Assembly: GCA_944989445.1 (NCBI GenBank)
Contig: CALYLW010000345.1
Span: 62,001 to 126,000 of the forward strand
DNA from: Ampullaceana balthica
Taxonomy: Eukaryota > Mollusca > Gastropoda > Lymnaeidae
DNA: 64,000 nucleotides
Reading direction: 5' to 3'
Of this stretch, positions 11,750 to 21,875 are shown one piece after another (the stretch's first letter is position 1; every line of letters starts with the position of its first letter). The position numbers were made by a program, and so were the translations under genes. The notes beneath the pieces were generated by a model. The model had not been told where the DNA came from, made no database searches, and worked only from the letters and a program-made list of their open reading frames with translations.

Positions 11750-11890
11750 AGATTTGATATCAAACCTAGACACACATTGATGAGATATGGTTTCTAACCT
11801 AGACACACATTGATGAGATATGGTTTCTAGCCTAGACACACATTGATGAGATATGGTTTCTAACCTAGACACACATTGATGAGATATTAT
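11750..11890. repeat. Minisatellite, 33-bp unit, about 4 copies
   Basis: The unit contains ATGAGATATGGTTTCTAACC and TAGACACACATTG. Being a multiple of three, it leaves a minus frame open with SHQCVSRLETI repeats. Confidence 0.9.
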
Positions 11891-12530
11891 TATGGTTTCA
11901 TGCATTCGTGTAAGTTAAGGCAGTAATGAGGTAGTAAGGGAAGTACAATTCGACGTTGTTAATTGGTATATTTTTCGAATGGCTCGGGGGTTTGCCGAGA
12001 ATGGCAAAAAGCTTGACACGCGTTTGTTAAAGATTTATGACAGCTCCATCTGTTTCATGCTACCTTACCGATAATGTAAAACCTTGTTTTTCTTGAACTA
12101 TAAAATTCTTATAACTGTATCATCCCTGCAACTATAACATTCTTATTACTGTATCATCCCTGCAACTAACAACTCAGTTACGGTAATGAAGCATACAATA
12201 ATTTTATTTCATCAAATTTTCTGTTACCAAAATGTTCGGACCAAATCTACTGTCTTCTGATCCCTCATGATGATCTTGAGCGCAAACGGGGAAACCGACC
12301 AACTGTAACAAGCGTCTCCTTTCAACCGGAACATTCTTTGACTTGGAGAATTGTTAGCGTCATGCATGCCAGGAATACCGTTATAATTGATTTTATTGCT
12401 ACTTTAAAAAAGTGACACTTCACATCAGACAAATCAGCTTTTAAAAAAAAAGGTTTTGTTACTGTATAAAAAATATTGACAATCGCCTGACACCAATTCT
12501 TCAATGTACAATCACCTGACTTTTCTTTAG
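11891..12530. other. Unique spacer, probable intron
   Basis: A two-copy 34-bp repeat lies at about 12103-12170 (ATAACATTCTTAT, TGTATCATCCCTGCAA). The right end is a T-rich acceptor CTTTTCTTTAG for the candidate exon at 12531. Confidence 0.35.
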
Positions 12531-12667
12531 ATCCCGCTGACAGCAGCAGAACACCAAATATAGTCTATCACTCACCAGGCACCTCTCACGCCATTACCAG
12601 ATGTGACGTCAACAAGAGAGTGGAACTAACCGGACCCTGGCGTGCAATTAAGGGCCACTACAGCTAA
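12531..12667 (+). CDS. Candidate terminal exon of the unidentified host gene
   Basis: The segment follows TTTTCTTTAG (ends 12530). Read with a carried-over G it gives D-PADSSRTPNIVYHSPG, then TSHAITRCDVNKR, VELTGPWRAIKGHYS and TAA (12665-12667), that is 45 codons. Composition is protein-like (mixed charged, aromatic and Gly/Pro residues) and GC is higher than the flank. No canonical donor lies before the stop, so it would be a last exon. Phase agrees with the donor at 9203. No signal for a polyadenylation site was pinned down. Identity unknown. Alternative: a short open stretch after a chance acceptor. Confidence 0.42.
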
Positions 12668-12754
12668 TGCAATCAGGGGAGATATCCATTAGGAAGTATT
12701 TCAGATTTCAACCAATGGTTGTTTTTTTTCACCCAGCTTTTTGGCCTCTATTCC

Positions 12755-13190
12755 ACATTAGTCCAATGTCATTTATAGTTAGGTTAGTTGTCTTCTATTC
12801 CACATTGGTCCCAGGTTGTTTATAGTCAGGTTAGTAGTCTTCTATTCCACATTAGTCCAATGTTATTTATAGTCAGGTTAGTTGTCTTCTATTCCACATT
12901 GGTCCCAGGTTATTTATAGTCAGGTTAGTTGTCTTCTATTCCACATTGGTCCCAGGTTATTTATAGTCAGGTTAGTTGTCTTCTATTCCACATTGGTCCC
13001 AGGTTATTTATAGTCAGGTTAGTTGTCTTCTATTCCACATTGGTCCCAGGTTATTTATAGTCAGGTTAGTTGTCTTCTATTCCACATTGGTCCCAGGTTA
13101 TTTATAGTCAGGTTAGTTGTCTTCTATTCCACATTGGTCCCAGGTTATTTATAGTCAGGTTAGTTGTCTTCCTTTCCACATTGGTCCCAG
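12755..13190. repeat. Minisatellite, 47-bp unit, about 9 copies
   Basis: The unit includes TTATTTATAGTCAGGTTAGT and TTCTATTCCACATTGGTCCC. The left-edge copies are diverged (ACATTAGTCCAATGTCATT) and the central ones near-identical. Confidence 0.95.
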
Positions 13191-13475
13191 GTCCCATGTT
13201 GTTTATATTCAAGCGTACATTCCTCCCACTTAACTGCAAAAGTACCCCCCTCCTGTGTACACTGAATACTTGTGTACATACGCATACAGATTACGTTTCT
13301 ATCGTATTTTTTTCCACTAATATTGAACTGGCGGTTTATTATTTATTTTTTTCGTTTCTTAAAATTTGACAAGGAAAGAAATATATAATTATCTTTCACT
13401 TAATCAAGGGTAATTAAGCCCCTTACACTCTAGCAAGAATTCTTTTTATTATTCTCATAGCTCAGATTCTTGAAA
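13191..13475. other. Unique spacer
   Basis: I see no feature before the (TATCT)n tail of the LINE. Confidence 0.3.
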
Positions 13476-13477
13476 CT

Positions 13478-13509
<32 letters not shown>

Positions 13510-14140
13510 TATCTGTTTTAGACGCTCCTTCTATACAGAAGATTATTGCGTCCTACGCTTATCTAAGGTTTGTGTTCAGTCCTGCATTCTTATTAGAGTT
13601 TTAAATGTTGATAAAGTGTTGGCCCTCCCGGCCACACCAGGCAACCCATTCCACGCCCGAACTCCAGACGGCAAGAACGAAAATCTGTATGAGTTTGTTC
13701 TCGCACACGGAACAAGAAAGGTGTCTTTATCCCTACGCCCATCCGAGGGCTGTATTAAGCCATCCCTAAATTAGAGTTAATTGCTTTATGTATGATTACC
13801 ACTCTACTCTTGGTTCCTCCATCCTCCAGTGCCCCAAGGTCCAATGATTTAACCAATGGTGTCATTCCAGTCAGCCTCGAACATTCTCCAGCAGTGAATC
13901 TGGCAGCTCCCCTTTGGAATTGTTCTAGTTTATCAATGTTTTCTTTGGTGGATGGGTCCCATACAGAAGATGCATATTCTAGTACAGGTCTCACCAAAGT
14001 GAGATAGCATTTTAGTTTTATATCTTTATTACATTTGTAAAGGTTTCTTTTTTATAAAGCTTAAGGTTTTGTTTGATTTTTTAATAACTTCATTGACATG
14101 GGGATTCCATGATAATTTCTCCTTTATTATGACTGCTATT
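13476..14140 (-). pseudogene. 5'-truncated CR1/Jockey-like LINE, reverse transcriptase C-terminal region
   Basis: On the minus strand, 14130 downwards reads IIKEKLSWNPHVNEVIKKSN, then VRPVLEYASSVWDPSTKENI and DKLEQFQRGAARFTAG. This is the thumb-region signature of non-LTR reverse transcriptases. At about 13757 the frame breaks (NLGMA then stop). One base over it resumes as FLPSGVRAWNGLPG, followed by STFKTLIRMQD and a stop. After the stop come a stem-loop (CTTCT-GTAT-AGAAG) and a tail of AGATAAG units (13476-13510). Only about 650 bp of an expected several kb is left, typical 5' truncation. A related plus-strand copy is at 36640-37797. Clade assignment is by memory of motifs. Confidence 0.82.
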
Positions 14141-15074
14141 CCGCACCCACACCCACCCCACCCCTTGGTATCACTCACTGCTATCAGCATGAAATGTAGA
14201 AACAAGTATTTATGTTTGATAAGTGTTTGCGTATGGTATTTGAAGAAAATTTGTCCTTTAAAGATTTCTTTATTCATAAATTATATACCAAACGCATTCA
14301 ACAGCGTAGAGTTACTGAATGCGGATTCACATATATACAAGTATCAAATGAGCCAAACTCCTTCCCTCGCACATAAACTGATTAAATTCGGTAACATTAT
14401 TCATCAATTTGAAAAACTCCGAGGACTGTATGGCGCTCTTCCGGCCAATTATTACTCTTTATGCACGCTCCTAGAATATTTGATAATTCACCAATTTCCA
14501 AAATATCAGACTGATAGCCAAAGAAAAAAGAACTATATAATTATGTATATTATGCCCCTCTAATATAATGCACCTCATTTTGGGAAACAACGTTGTATTT
14601 AAAAAAAACATATTTTTTATAAAAATATTCTTGAAAACTCGTTAATTTAATTTTCAATTGATATCAATAATCGACCGAAAGCGTACAGAACAATTATTTC
14701 AATTGAACATCACAATACCGCATTTGGAATTTTAAAAATCTATATAATTAATTCTCTTTTCTTTAAATGTTTTGAAATACAGTATTGGGAATTGTGGGAA
14801 GGCATGAAGATCTTTAGGTCAGGAGCGACAATTATGTCAAATTGTTAATCCTGGTTTCCTTGTAATGTTCTTGTTTGACATATTAAATTAAAATTAACAA
14901 ACCTTTTCCCCCACAAAGATTTTTATAAGTATCAGTGAAGGTTTCAGTGATGCTAAATCTGTGATTTATTTACAACTAAAAGTAATTCTTCCATGGCAGT
15001 GCGGCAAAGGTTGAAATATGAATAGATTTGTAAGTAGAAAGTGGTCAAATTTGTTATATTTTCTTATTTTCTAA
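14141..15074. other. Unique AT-rich spacer
   Basis: The plus frame 14069-14563 starts in antisense LINE sequence and continues about 130 codons into unrelated DNA. I recognise nothing in it. The rest is low-complexity A/T. Confidence 0.3.
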
Positions 15075-15411
15075 CGAGCAACAAAGCCCGTCCAAAGACG
15101 TTCCGCCACCGTTAGGTGGCATGTTGTAACTCCCTTCCAACAGCCGTCTCAAACCGGCATACATGTGCATCACGTCAACAATACTATTCATTATAGTTAA
15201 AATAAATAACTCGTAAAAACAGAGCTTTTGACTTTAAATCCCAAAGCGCATAACTCAAAGTTAAATCTTGGAAGAAATACTGCACAAAAAATAACTCGTT
15301 TTGAAACTCCGCGTAAACGTGTTTAATATGCTTGGCTGTAGGAGTCATAATTATGTGTTTGAGGGACCATGTGCTATCGATGACCGCACGGAACATAGCC
15401 TTTTATTAAGG
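15075..15411 (-). mobile_element. Helitron-like element family B, copy 1
   Basis: Read on minus, the 3' end is at 15075: a hairpin GCCACC-TAAC-GGTGGC, then CGTC-TTT-GGACG, then GGGCTTTGTTGCTCG followed by host T. Its 5' end near 15411 is eroded (AATAAAAGGC survives, TCCTATAT is lost). The internal AACGAGTTATTTTTTGTGCA block and GGATTT...AAAAGCTCTGTTTTTACGAGTT segments match the copies at 18388, 42300 and 52549. No coding capacity. Confidence 0.75.
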
Positions 15412-16336
15412 TTTTTTTTTAAAGTTAACAGGCAGTTTTGAGAAGATTTGCAATAAATAAATCACGTGACTCACATGCTGAAAGAGTTTGTAGACCATCG
15501 TTCCCTTGCCCATGATTGGCTCTAAAAAATGTCAGAATTCCCAAACGGACCGTAACCTGTCCTTTATGTAGGTACATTTGCATCTTCTCCTTAGGCAGCC
15601 AGCATTTCGAGTTCTCAACAAAAAAATAGTTCACCATGCAAACCCATCCATAACTCTTCTTCTTTTAGAGCAATTTTTATAAAACCATGTCTTTCCTCCA
15701 ATCATGTCCTCCCCTCCAATCATGTTTTTCCTCATGCGTTGTCTCTCAGCCGTAGTTCCCTGTTCGGGAAAGCCCCGTTTATGATTTAAGCTAATTTCAT
15801 CCTTTGCTTTATGTCTCCTCGTCGCGCTGCCCAAATAACCTCATTCTGCTCTATAAAGCCACCGGACAATAAATCTAGCCCAGCTGTGCCAGGTCTAAGC
15901 CTCTTGTATTTCATTTGTATGCGCCATGTGACTGAAGTAGATTTGGGGGTTGGGGGGCTCTTGGCCCGAGGGGATAGGAGGGGAGGTAAGAAGACCTTGG
16001 AAGGTGGGGGGGTACGTACATTGTGGATGATCTAAAACAGGGAACGATGCTGGTGTCAGGAAATCGATATTTAAAGCACGAGTCGTTAATCTAAGCACCC
16101 CCCCCCCTTTGTACCAGTGTTGAGGGGGGCAACTTTTGGATTTAGGGGCTCGATTCTATCTAAGCCCTAGGATGTCGGGCCCGGGCCGTGGCTTTCATGG
16201 GGTACATGTTAGTTTAATATGATGTGATCTGATGGCTCCTGAAATCAACAGAGCGTTGTAGATGTTTTTAATCTTTTGAGTACTGAAATCTACGAGACAT
16301 ACAAAAGTTAACTGTCCTGGTTTATGAAATAGAAAG
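15412..16336. other. Unique spacer
   Basis: Short open frames lie at 15425-15637, 15631-15834 and 15811-16035, without recognisable domains. A G-rich tract is at 15950-16015 and a C-run at 16098-16107. Confidence 0.35.
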
Positions 16337-16650
16337 TAGCAGATATAGATTGAAACTCTTGGCTCTTGACATTAAAGATAAAAACAGACCTAGCAGATAT
16401 AGATTGAAACTCTTGGCTCTTGACATTAAAGATAAAAACAGACCTAGCAGATATAGATTGAAACTCTTGGCTCTTGACATTAAAGATAAAAACAGACCTA
16501 GCAGATATAGATTGAAACTCTTGGCTCTTGACATTAAAGATAAAAACAGACCTAGCAGATATAGATTGAAACTCTTGGCTCTTGACATTAAAGATAAAAA
16601 CAGACCTAGTAGATATAGATTGAAACTCTTGGCTCTTGACATTAAAGGTA
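16337..16650. repeat. Minisatellite, 54-bp unit, about 6 near-identical copies
   Basis: The unit has AGATATAGATTGAAACTCTT, GGCTCTTGACATTAAAGATA and AAAACAGACCTAGC. Only the last copies differ (AGTAG for AGCAG). With a period of 18 codons, three frames stay open (plus LLALDIKDKNRPSRYRLK, minus NVKSQEFQSIS). Near-identity implies recent expansion or homogenisation. Confidence 0.96.
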
Positions 16651-17098
16651 AATTTGAAGATGGCACATGCTGACACATAAAATATGCAGAGCGTATGAGT
16701 ACACGAGCTGATGTCACAGGTAATCTAGATTCTCTGGGACATTGGACACACTGCATGGTGGAATACTTTCACTCACGTGATCTTCATGAAATAATAAAAT
16801 TGGGTTAGAAAGTCTCATAAAATCTATACGCTATAAAGTGCGTCGCCTCGGTGAAATCCAAACGTTTACATGAAAATAAAATACATGAAAAAGTAATTTA
16901 AGAGAAAACTTACTATTTTTGTTTCGTGAGTCAGTTGTCTTAGGTAATACAAGACCTATACTCTTGTCATTAGTTGAAATGTAAACACTAGCATTTGATT
17001 TTTATCTTAAAGATTTTTTTCTAACTGGTTTCAGAAATCCAACATTCTTCAGATTTTAGCAGCGTTTGCTTTTAAATACAATCCTATCTCTAAAATTG
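16651..17098. other. Unique spacer
   Basis: No gene, RNA or transposon terminus recognised. Confidence 0.3.
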
Positions 17099-17537
17099 GC
17101 ATGTTGTATGTATAAGTGTTTCAGACCTCATGTTGTGTGTATAAGTGTTTCAGACCTCATGTTGTGTGTATAAGTGTTTCAGACCTCATGTTGTGTGTAT
17201 AAGTGTTTCAGACCTCATGTTGTGTGTATAAGTGTTTCAGACCTCATGTTGTGTGTATAAGTGTTTCAGACCTCATGTTGTGTGTATAAGTGTTTCAGAA
17301 CTCATGTTGTGTTTATAAGTGTTTCAGACCTCATGTTGTGTGTATAAGTGTTTCAGACCTCATGTTGTGTGTATAAGTGTTTCAGACCTCATGTTGTGTG
17401 TATAAGTGTTTCAGGCCTCATGTTGTGTGTATAAGTGTTTCAGACCTCATGGTGTGTGTATAAGTGTTTCAGACCTCATGTTGTGTGTATAAGTGTTTCA
17501 GACCTCATGTTGTGTGTATAAGTGTTTCAGACCTCTT
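17099..17537. repeat. Minisatellite, 29-bp unit, about 15 copies
   Basis: Unit: CAGACCTCATGTTGTGTGTA then TAAGTGTTT. Sparse single-base variants. It is followed by an AT/AAT-rich microsatellite (17537-17570). Confidence 0.96.
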
Positions 17538-17630
17538 ATAATTATAATAATTATAATAATAAGAAGAATATGATAACTTTTATAGCGCGGTTCCGGCCGG
17601 TACCCCAGAAAAATATACATTCGGTACCAA
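17538..17630. repeat. Dispersed motif: AAT microsatellite plus TGATAA...TATAGCGCGG
   Basis: The motif TGATAACTTTTATAGCGCGG follows an AAT-rich tract. Similar blocks occur at 19667-19700 (TGATAATTTGAGAAATTACA, then TAGCCGGTACC) and 46772-46802 (TGATAATTTGAGAACTTATA, then TAGCGCGG). A three-copy dispersed sequence, perhaps the end of a retroelement family. Class unknown. Confidence 0.45.
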
Positions 17631-18387
17631 AATTCCACAATTAAATAAAACAGTATGACATTCATGACCTAAAATTTCTCGGTCAAAGAAATGTCAGATT
17701 GTATTAAATGAGGTGACATCGAGCAGTTCACACGTAGACATCTCAGGGCTTGTCTTTATGAGAGTTTTCAGCGGTGTATATCAGATGTCTACATCAAGTT
17801 TATGTATCGACCCTCTGTCTGTCTGCATCAAAGTTGACTTTTGTCTGATTTCACAGACGAAAACACTACATATTTTTGAAATCAAATGTTACACTTTGGT
17901 CAAATTTAATTTTGGGTTAAAACAACGTGAAGGCCATGAATTATATATGCATTTAATTATTCATATATAAATATATATAATTTCATAATTATCTAATAAG
18001 TGCTATTTAAATGAAAGGGTCCATATAAAAATGCTAAATTCCTGTTATTTAATAGCATGTTTCTAACAATGTTCGAATAACTTTTTAACACCAGAAATAT
18101 TGCCAAGACATTGCTAATATTATGTTTATGCTAAAAAAAAGTGTGTTTTTTTAAAATGAAAAACTCTAATTGAACGATTTATTACATGATAGCTGTCTTC
18201 AGGATGACCAATAAAGAGCATTAGGCTCGGGGCTTCAAATTTTCTTCCACATGTAGGATCATTACATGATTAGAAATGACAATGTCAGGACTGAGAAATA
18301 ACTCATATGTATCTGGTGTCTTTATTTCGTCAATGTGACTTTTTATTTCAGCAAGCGGTTTTTTTCCCAAATAAGATATCCTCCTTA
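17631..18387. other. Unique AT-rich spacer
   Basis: The short frames 17713-17970 (plus) and 18221-18457 (minus, running into the Helitron end) have no recognisable content. Confidence 0.3.
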
Positions 18388-19249
18388 TCCTATATAATAA
18401 AAGGCAAGTTTCGGTCCGTTCTGTCCGGTCATCTATAACGATTGGTCCCTCTAACACATATGACTCCTACAGCCAATCAATACGTTTACGCGGACTTTCA
18501 AAACGAGTTATTTTTGGTGCATTGTTTCTTCCAAGACTATATTTTGAGTTATGCGCGTTGGGATTTATAGTCAAAAGCTCTGTTTTTACGAGTTGTTTAT
18601 TAAATCCCTTATATTAACTTCACCGGCGTCTCTGTCTTGGGCGGGCGGAAAAACAAAAGTCAAAAATGACCTACTTCCCGTGATCTGATCGAGCTGAAAT
18701 GTAACACACGGACCCGTCTCACCTAACAATGCATCGTATCGAAATTTCAGATCGATCGTACCGTAAATAAATTAATGCATTTTTAGTTTATCCTTATATA
18801 ACGTATGTAATTCAAATTCACGGTTTGTTTTTGTTTTTTTCCCACGTGAGAGTTTGAGTTGACGCTTTGACGTCGACCCATCGAAGTACCGGCGTGCTTT
18901 TGTTTACATTTTACGTGTCACGCTGAGCTCGGTCAAGCGAATCGGTGACCAGACTTTTCCCCCTCTCCAGGGTTATGAAACAAAGTTGAGTTAAGACAGA
19001 TTCAGTCTGTAAATGCTTGTCGCGTTTGAAAATAATCAATACTGTTAGTTATGACTCATACATAAGGGATTTATAGTCAAAAACTTAGTTTTTACGGGTT
19101 TGTTTTATTTTATTGTTTTAACCATAATGAATAGTATTTTTGACGTGATGCAAATGTATGCCGGTCGAGACGGCTGTTAGGGCGTGGCGAGTTACAACAA
19201 CATGCCACCGAACGGTGGCGGAACTTCCTTGGGCGGGCTTTGTTGCTCG
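18388..19249 (+). mobile_element. Helitron-like element family B, copy 2, with a nested unit
   Basis: Begins A|TCCTATATAATAAAAGGC (18388) and ends GGCTTTGTTGCTCG|T (19249), with hairpin GCCACCGAACGGTGGC at 19204-19219. There is no target duplication and the element lies between A and T, the Helitron insertion rule. The 3' CTCG differs from the classic CTRR. The usual body (see 42300-42652) is interrupted at about 18602 by a roughly 510-bp unit that in turn occurs as three tandem copies at 60339-61960. Confidence 0.78.
18602..19110 (+). repeat. 540-bp-family unit, single copy inside the Helitron
   Basis: Begins AAATCCCTTATATTAACTTC, and a near-inverse TAAGGGATTT occurs near 19072. Both sides carry the segment GGATTTATAGTCAAAA then TTTTTACG(A/G)G. 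The insertion is therefore bracketed by a direct repeat of body sequence, as if created by tandem duplication or recombination rather than by transposition. Confidence 0.7.
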
Positions 19250-19293
19250 TTATTAAATAAAAGTTGAAAGCAATTTACTTCTATTATATACAG

Positions 19294-19650
19294 TTTACTA
19301 AACCTGAAAGACTGTTTGCTAGATATATTTTGGGTATCATCGTTCGATGGATGTTAAAAAAATATGTAATGATTTTTAAAAATCAAAGAGGAAATCAACA
19401 AATAAATATCTTTGAAGGGCCAGCAGAGTCTGACCAATCCAATTCTCTCTTTGTAGACACTGGGTCAAATAACAACTAAGTGAATAACATCTATTGACCT
19501 AACGGGACCATTCTAGATATGGAACATCAATATAGATACTTGTTTCGTAATGACCTAGATGAAATTTTAGAGTTCAATGGCCTAGAAAAGTATGCGTTCT
19601 CCAGAGACACTTCTAATGGGATGAATGTGATCTTTATGACTTATGGAAAT
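19294..19650 (+). pseudogene. Exon-like open stretch with two in-frame stops, unidentified
   Basis: A good acceptor (TTACTTCTATTATATACAG, ends 19293) opens FTKPERLFARYILGIIVRW, then KNQRGNQQINIFEGPAESD, SLFVDTGSNNN and TAA at 19477-19479. The same frame meets TGA at 19495-19497. It then reopens as ILDMEHQYRYLFRNDLDEIL, EFNGLEKYAFSRDTSNG and MNVIFMTYGN, and ends exactly at AAT|GTAAGT (19650). Good splice signals at both ends, one shared frame and protein-like composition suggest a real coding exon, now broken, or two exons 40 bp apart. The sequence VDTGS recalls aspartic protease active sites but nothing else supports that. Not recognised. Confidence 0.42.
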
Positions 19651-21475
19651 GTAAGTTTATAATAACAATAATATGATAATTTGAGAAATTACATAGCCGG
19701 TACCCTAGCAAGCAGCAGGGCTCACATAAAAATAGTAACAAGTATATTTACAAATGCGTTCAACTTAAAACATTCGTATCCTAACTAAACAAAACATACA
19801 ATGGCATGATGGAGCACATAACTCACATTTATCAGAAAGAGAAAAATTTGATTGTTTATTTTGAAAATAAAGCTCGATATGATGTGTTTTAGTGCGGTCT
19901 TGAAGGCATGAGCAGTAGGAATGTTACGAAAGTGTAATGGTAGAGACTTCCATTTTTGGTGGGCACAAAAAAAAAGAATAAAGAGCATTCGCCAAACGTT
20001 TTATGTTATGCAAGACACAGTTCAATCCTAATAGCGTTTAGAACATTAGTTCAATCCTCATAGAGTTCAGAGCCTTAGTTCAATCCTAATAGCGTTCAGA
20101 GCCTTAGTTCAAACAGCTTGAGCGTCTCTGTAACAACTCAGAATGGGTTCCTTACATCTCAGACTCTACAAAGACATCTATTCGAAATGCCCGCCGTGTT
20201 TCGTGTGATCGTCACTTTTTTGTGCCCACTGGTCACTTGTTTTACTCTAATGGACGACTGGTCACTGGCCTGCTCTAATGTACCCATTCGAACAGAATGG
20301 CCTCCCTTGGGAGCTTCCGTCTGTGCCGCCATTTCGCTCCTCGTGTCTCGTGCTTGTTAAAGCAAGAAGAATGGAAATCTTCCAGCGCTGTTAAAACGAG
20401 AGGAGAAAGGGAGAGCGGAAGTTCGTTTCTTATGATATTCATTTAATGTTTTTTTTCATCCCATGATCTATTCTACTGTTTTATTTTGTTTTGCTTAGCC
20501 ATCATTTTTGTTTCCTCATTGGTGCATTCTTTCAGGAAGATCTGAAAGTTTTTCGCCTAATTGTGTCATGATGGCGTCCTCGTCTGGTGCGAAATGTGTT
20601 TGATGATAATGTCCCCTTGGCCAGAACGTCTGCTCTATTATTTTCTGTGACACTTTCAACTCATTTCAAACTAAGGAACTGAAGACATTGACTTGTATTC
20701 GTATTAAGAGATGAGCGGTGTCTTTAGCCGTCCATTTTTGTAGTCAAGAGTTTGTTTGTGTTCTAGTTCAGCTTCTACTTCTAATCCGAAAGATTCGCTG
20801 TTGATTTTTTTATGCCCCCCCCCCAAAAAAAATACTTTAAATATTTCTGGTTTGCATGAGGCGACGAGCGAATGAGTTTGGATAAGCTCACAAGATGTGT
20901 ACACTTTATCTTTTGTTAGTGTTGTATCGGTTTCACAGATGTTAAACCATCGCTGGTTTCGATGTGGAGGAATGGTTTGAGATTCAATCTCGTCACTTGA
21001 TTTTTAAACCGTGTTTTATGCTTATTTTGATATATATGATAATTATCGAATATCAAAGTTTATTTAGTAGTAAAATAAAATGTGAGTTATCACCACCCAA
21101 ACCCTTTAAACCTCCACTCAAAAAACATACACAAATTATTTCAATAATAATAAAACTCCCTTCTATTCCCACACCACTGCAGTGTCTATCATTCTTTGGC
21201 CAATGAATGTTTTCTTGCGTTGCGATTTCGTCTCATTGTGCCCAATGATATCGAGGTAACTAAGCTGCTGTTAGGCTCAACTAATATTTCTTCACTGTCT
21301 ATCTATTTGATGTTTCCTATAACAATACATTAAGGATATTACGCTGTGCATAGAGAATCAGCTAATGGGATGTCTCGATTCTTAGAATATTTTTAAATTT
21401 TCTTTTATCATTGCGCCATTCCTTGAGTCGTCATAAGTTTGATAGGAATTTTATTTTTTGTAAAGTTGTGTGTTG
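19651..21475. other. Unique region
   Basis: Contains a three-copy repeat at about 20015-20112 (AGTTCAATCCTAATAGCGTT) and an 80-codon plus frame at 20118-20360 in slightly GC-richer DNA with several hydrophobic stretches but no recognisable domain. It also has a C-run followed by an A-run at 20815-20830. No gene is supported. Confidence 0.35.
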
Positions 21476-21832
21476 AGAGGCAACCATCAGAAGTGGGTTG
21501 AGAGGCAACCATCAGAAGTGGGTTGTGAGGCAACTATCAGAAGTGGGTTGAGAGGCAACCATCACAAGTGGGTTGAGAGGCAACCATCAGAAGTGGGTTG
21601 AGATGCAACCATCAGAAGTGAGTTGAGAGGCAACCATCAGAAGTGGGTTGAGAGGCAACCATCAGAAGTGGGTTGAGAGGCAACCATCAGAAGTGGGTTG
21701 AGAGGCAACCATCAGAAGTGGGTTGAGAGGCAACCATCAGAAGTGGGTTGAGAGGCAACCATCAGAAGTGGGTTGAGAGGCAACCATCAGAAGTGGGTTG
21801 AGAGGCAACCATCAGAAGTGGGTTGAGAGGCA
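21476..21832. repeat. Minisatellite, 25-bp unit, about 14 copies
   Basis: Unit: GGGTTGAGAGGCAACCATCA then GAAGT. The left half shows a few variants (GTGAGGCAACT, CATCACAAG, AGATGC). The right half is uniform. GGTTG and CAACC within each unit can pair, so each unit could form a small hairpin. Confidence 0.97.
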
Positions 21833-21875
21833 TAGTCTGTCAATGTTGACAAGATGGTACACGTCGTGGTACCAC

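Noticed and set aside
19440..19480. Retroviral-type aspartic protease from VDTGS
   Set aside because: A single short motif, with no neighbouring gag, polymerase or LTR sequence.
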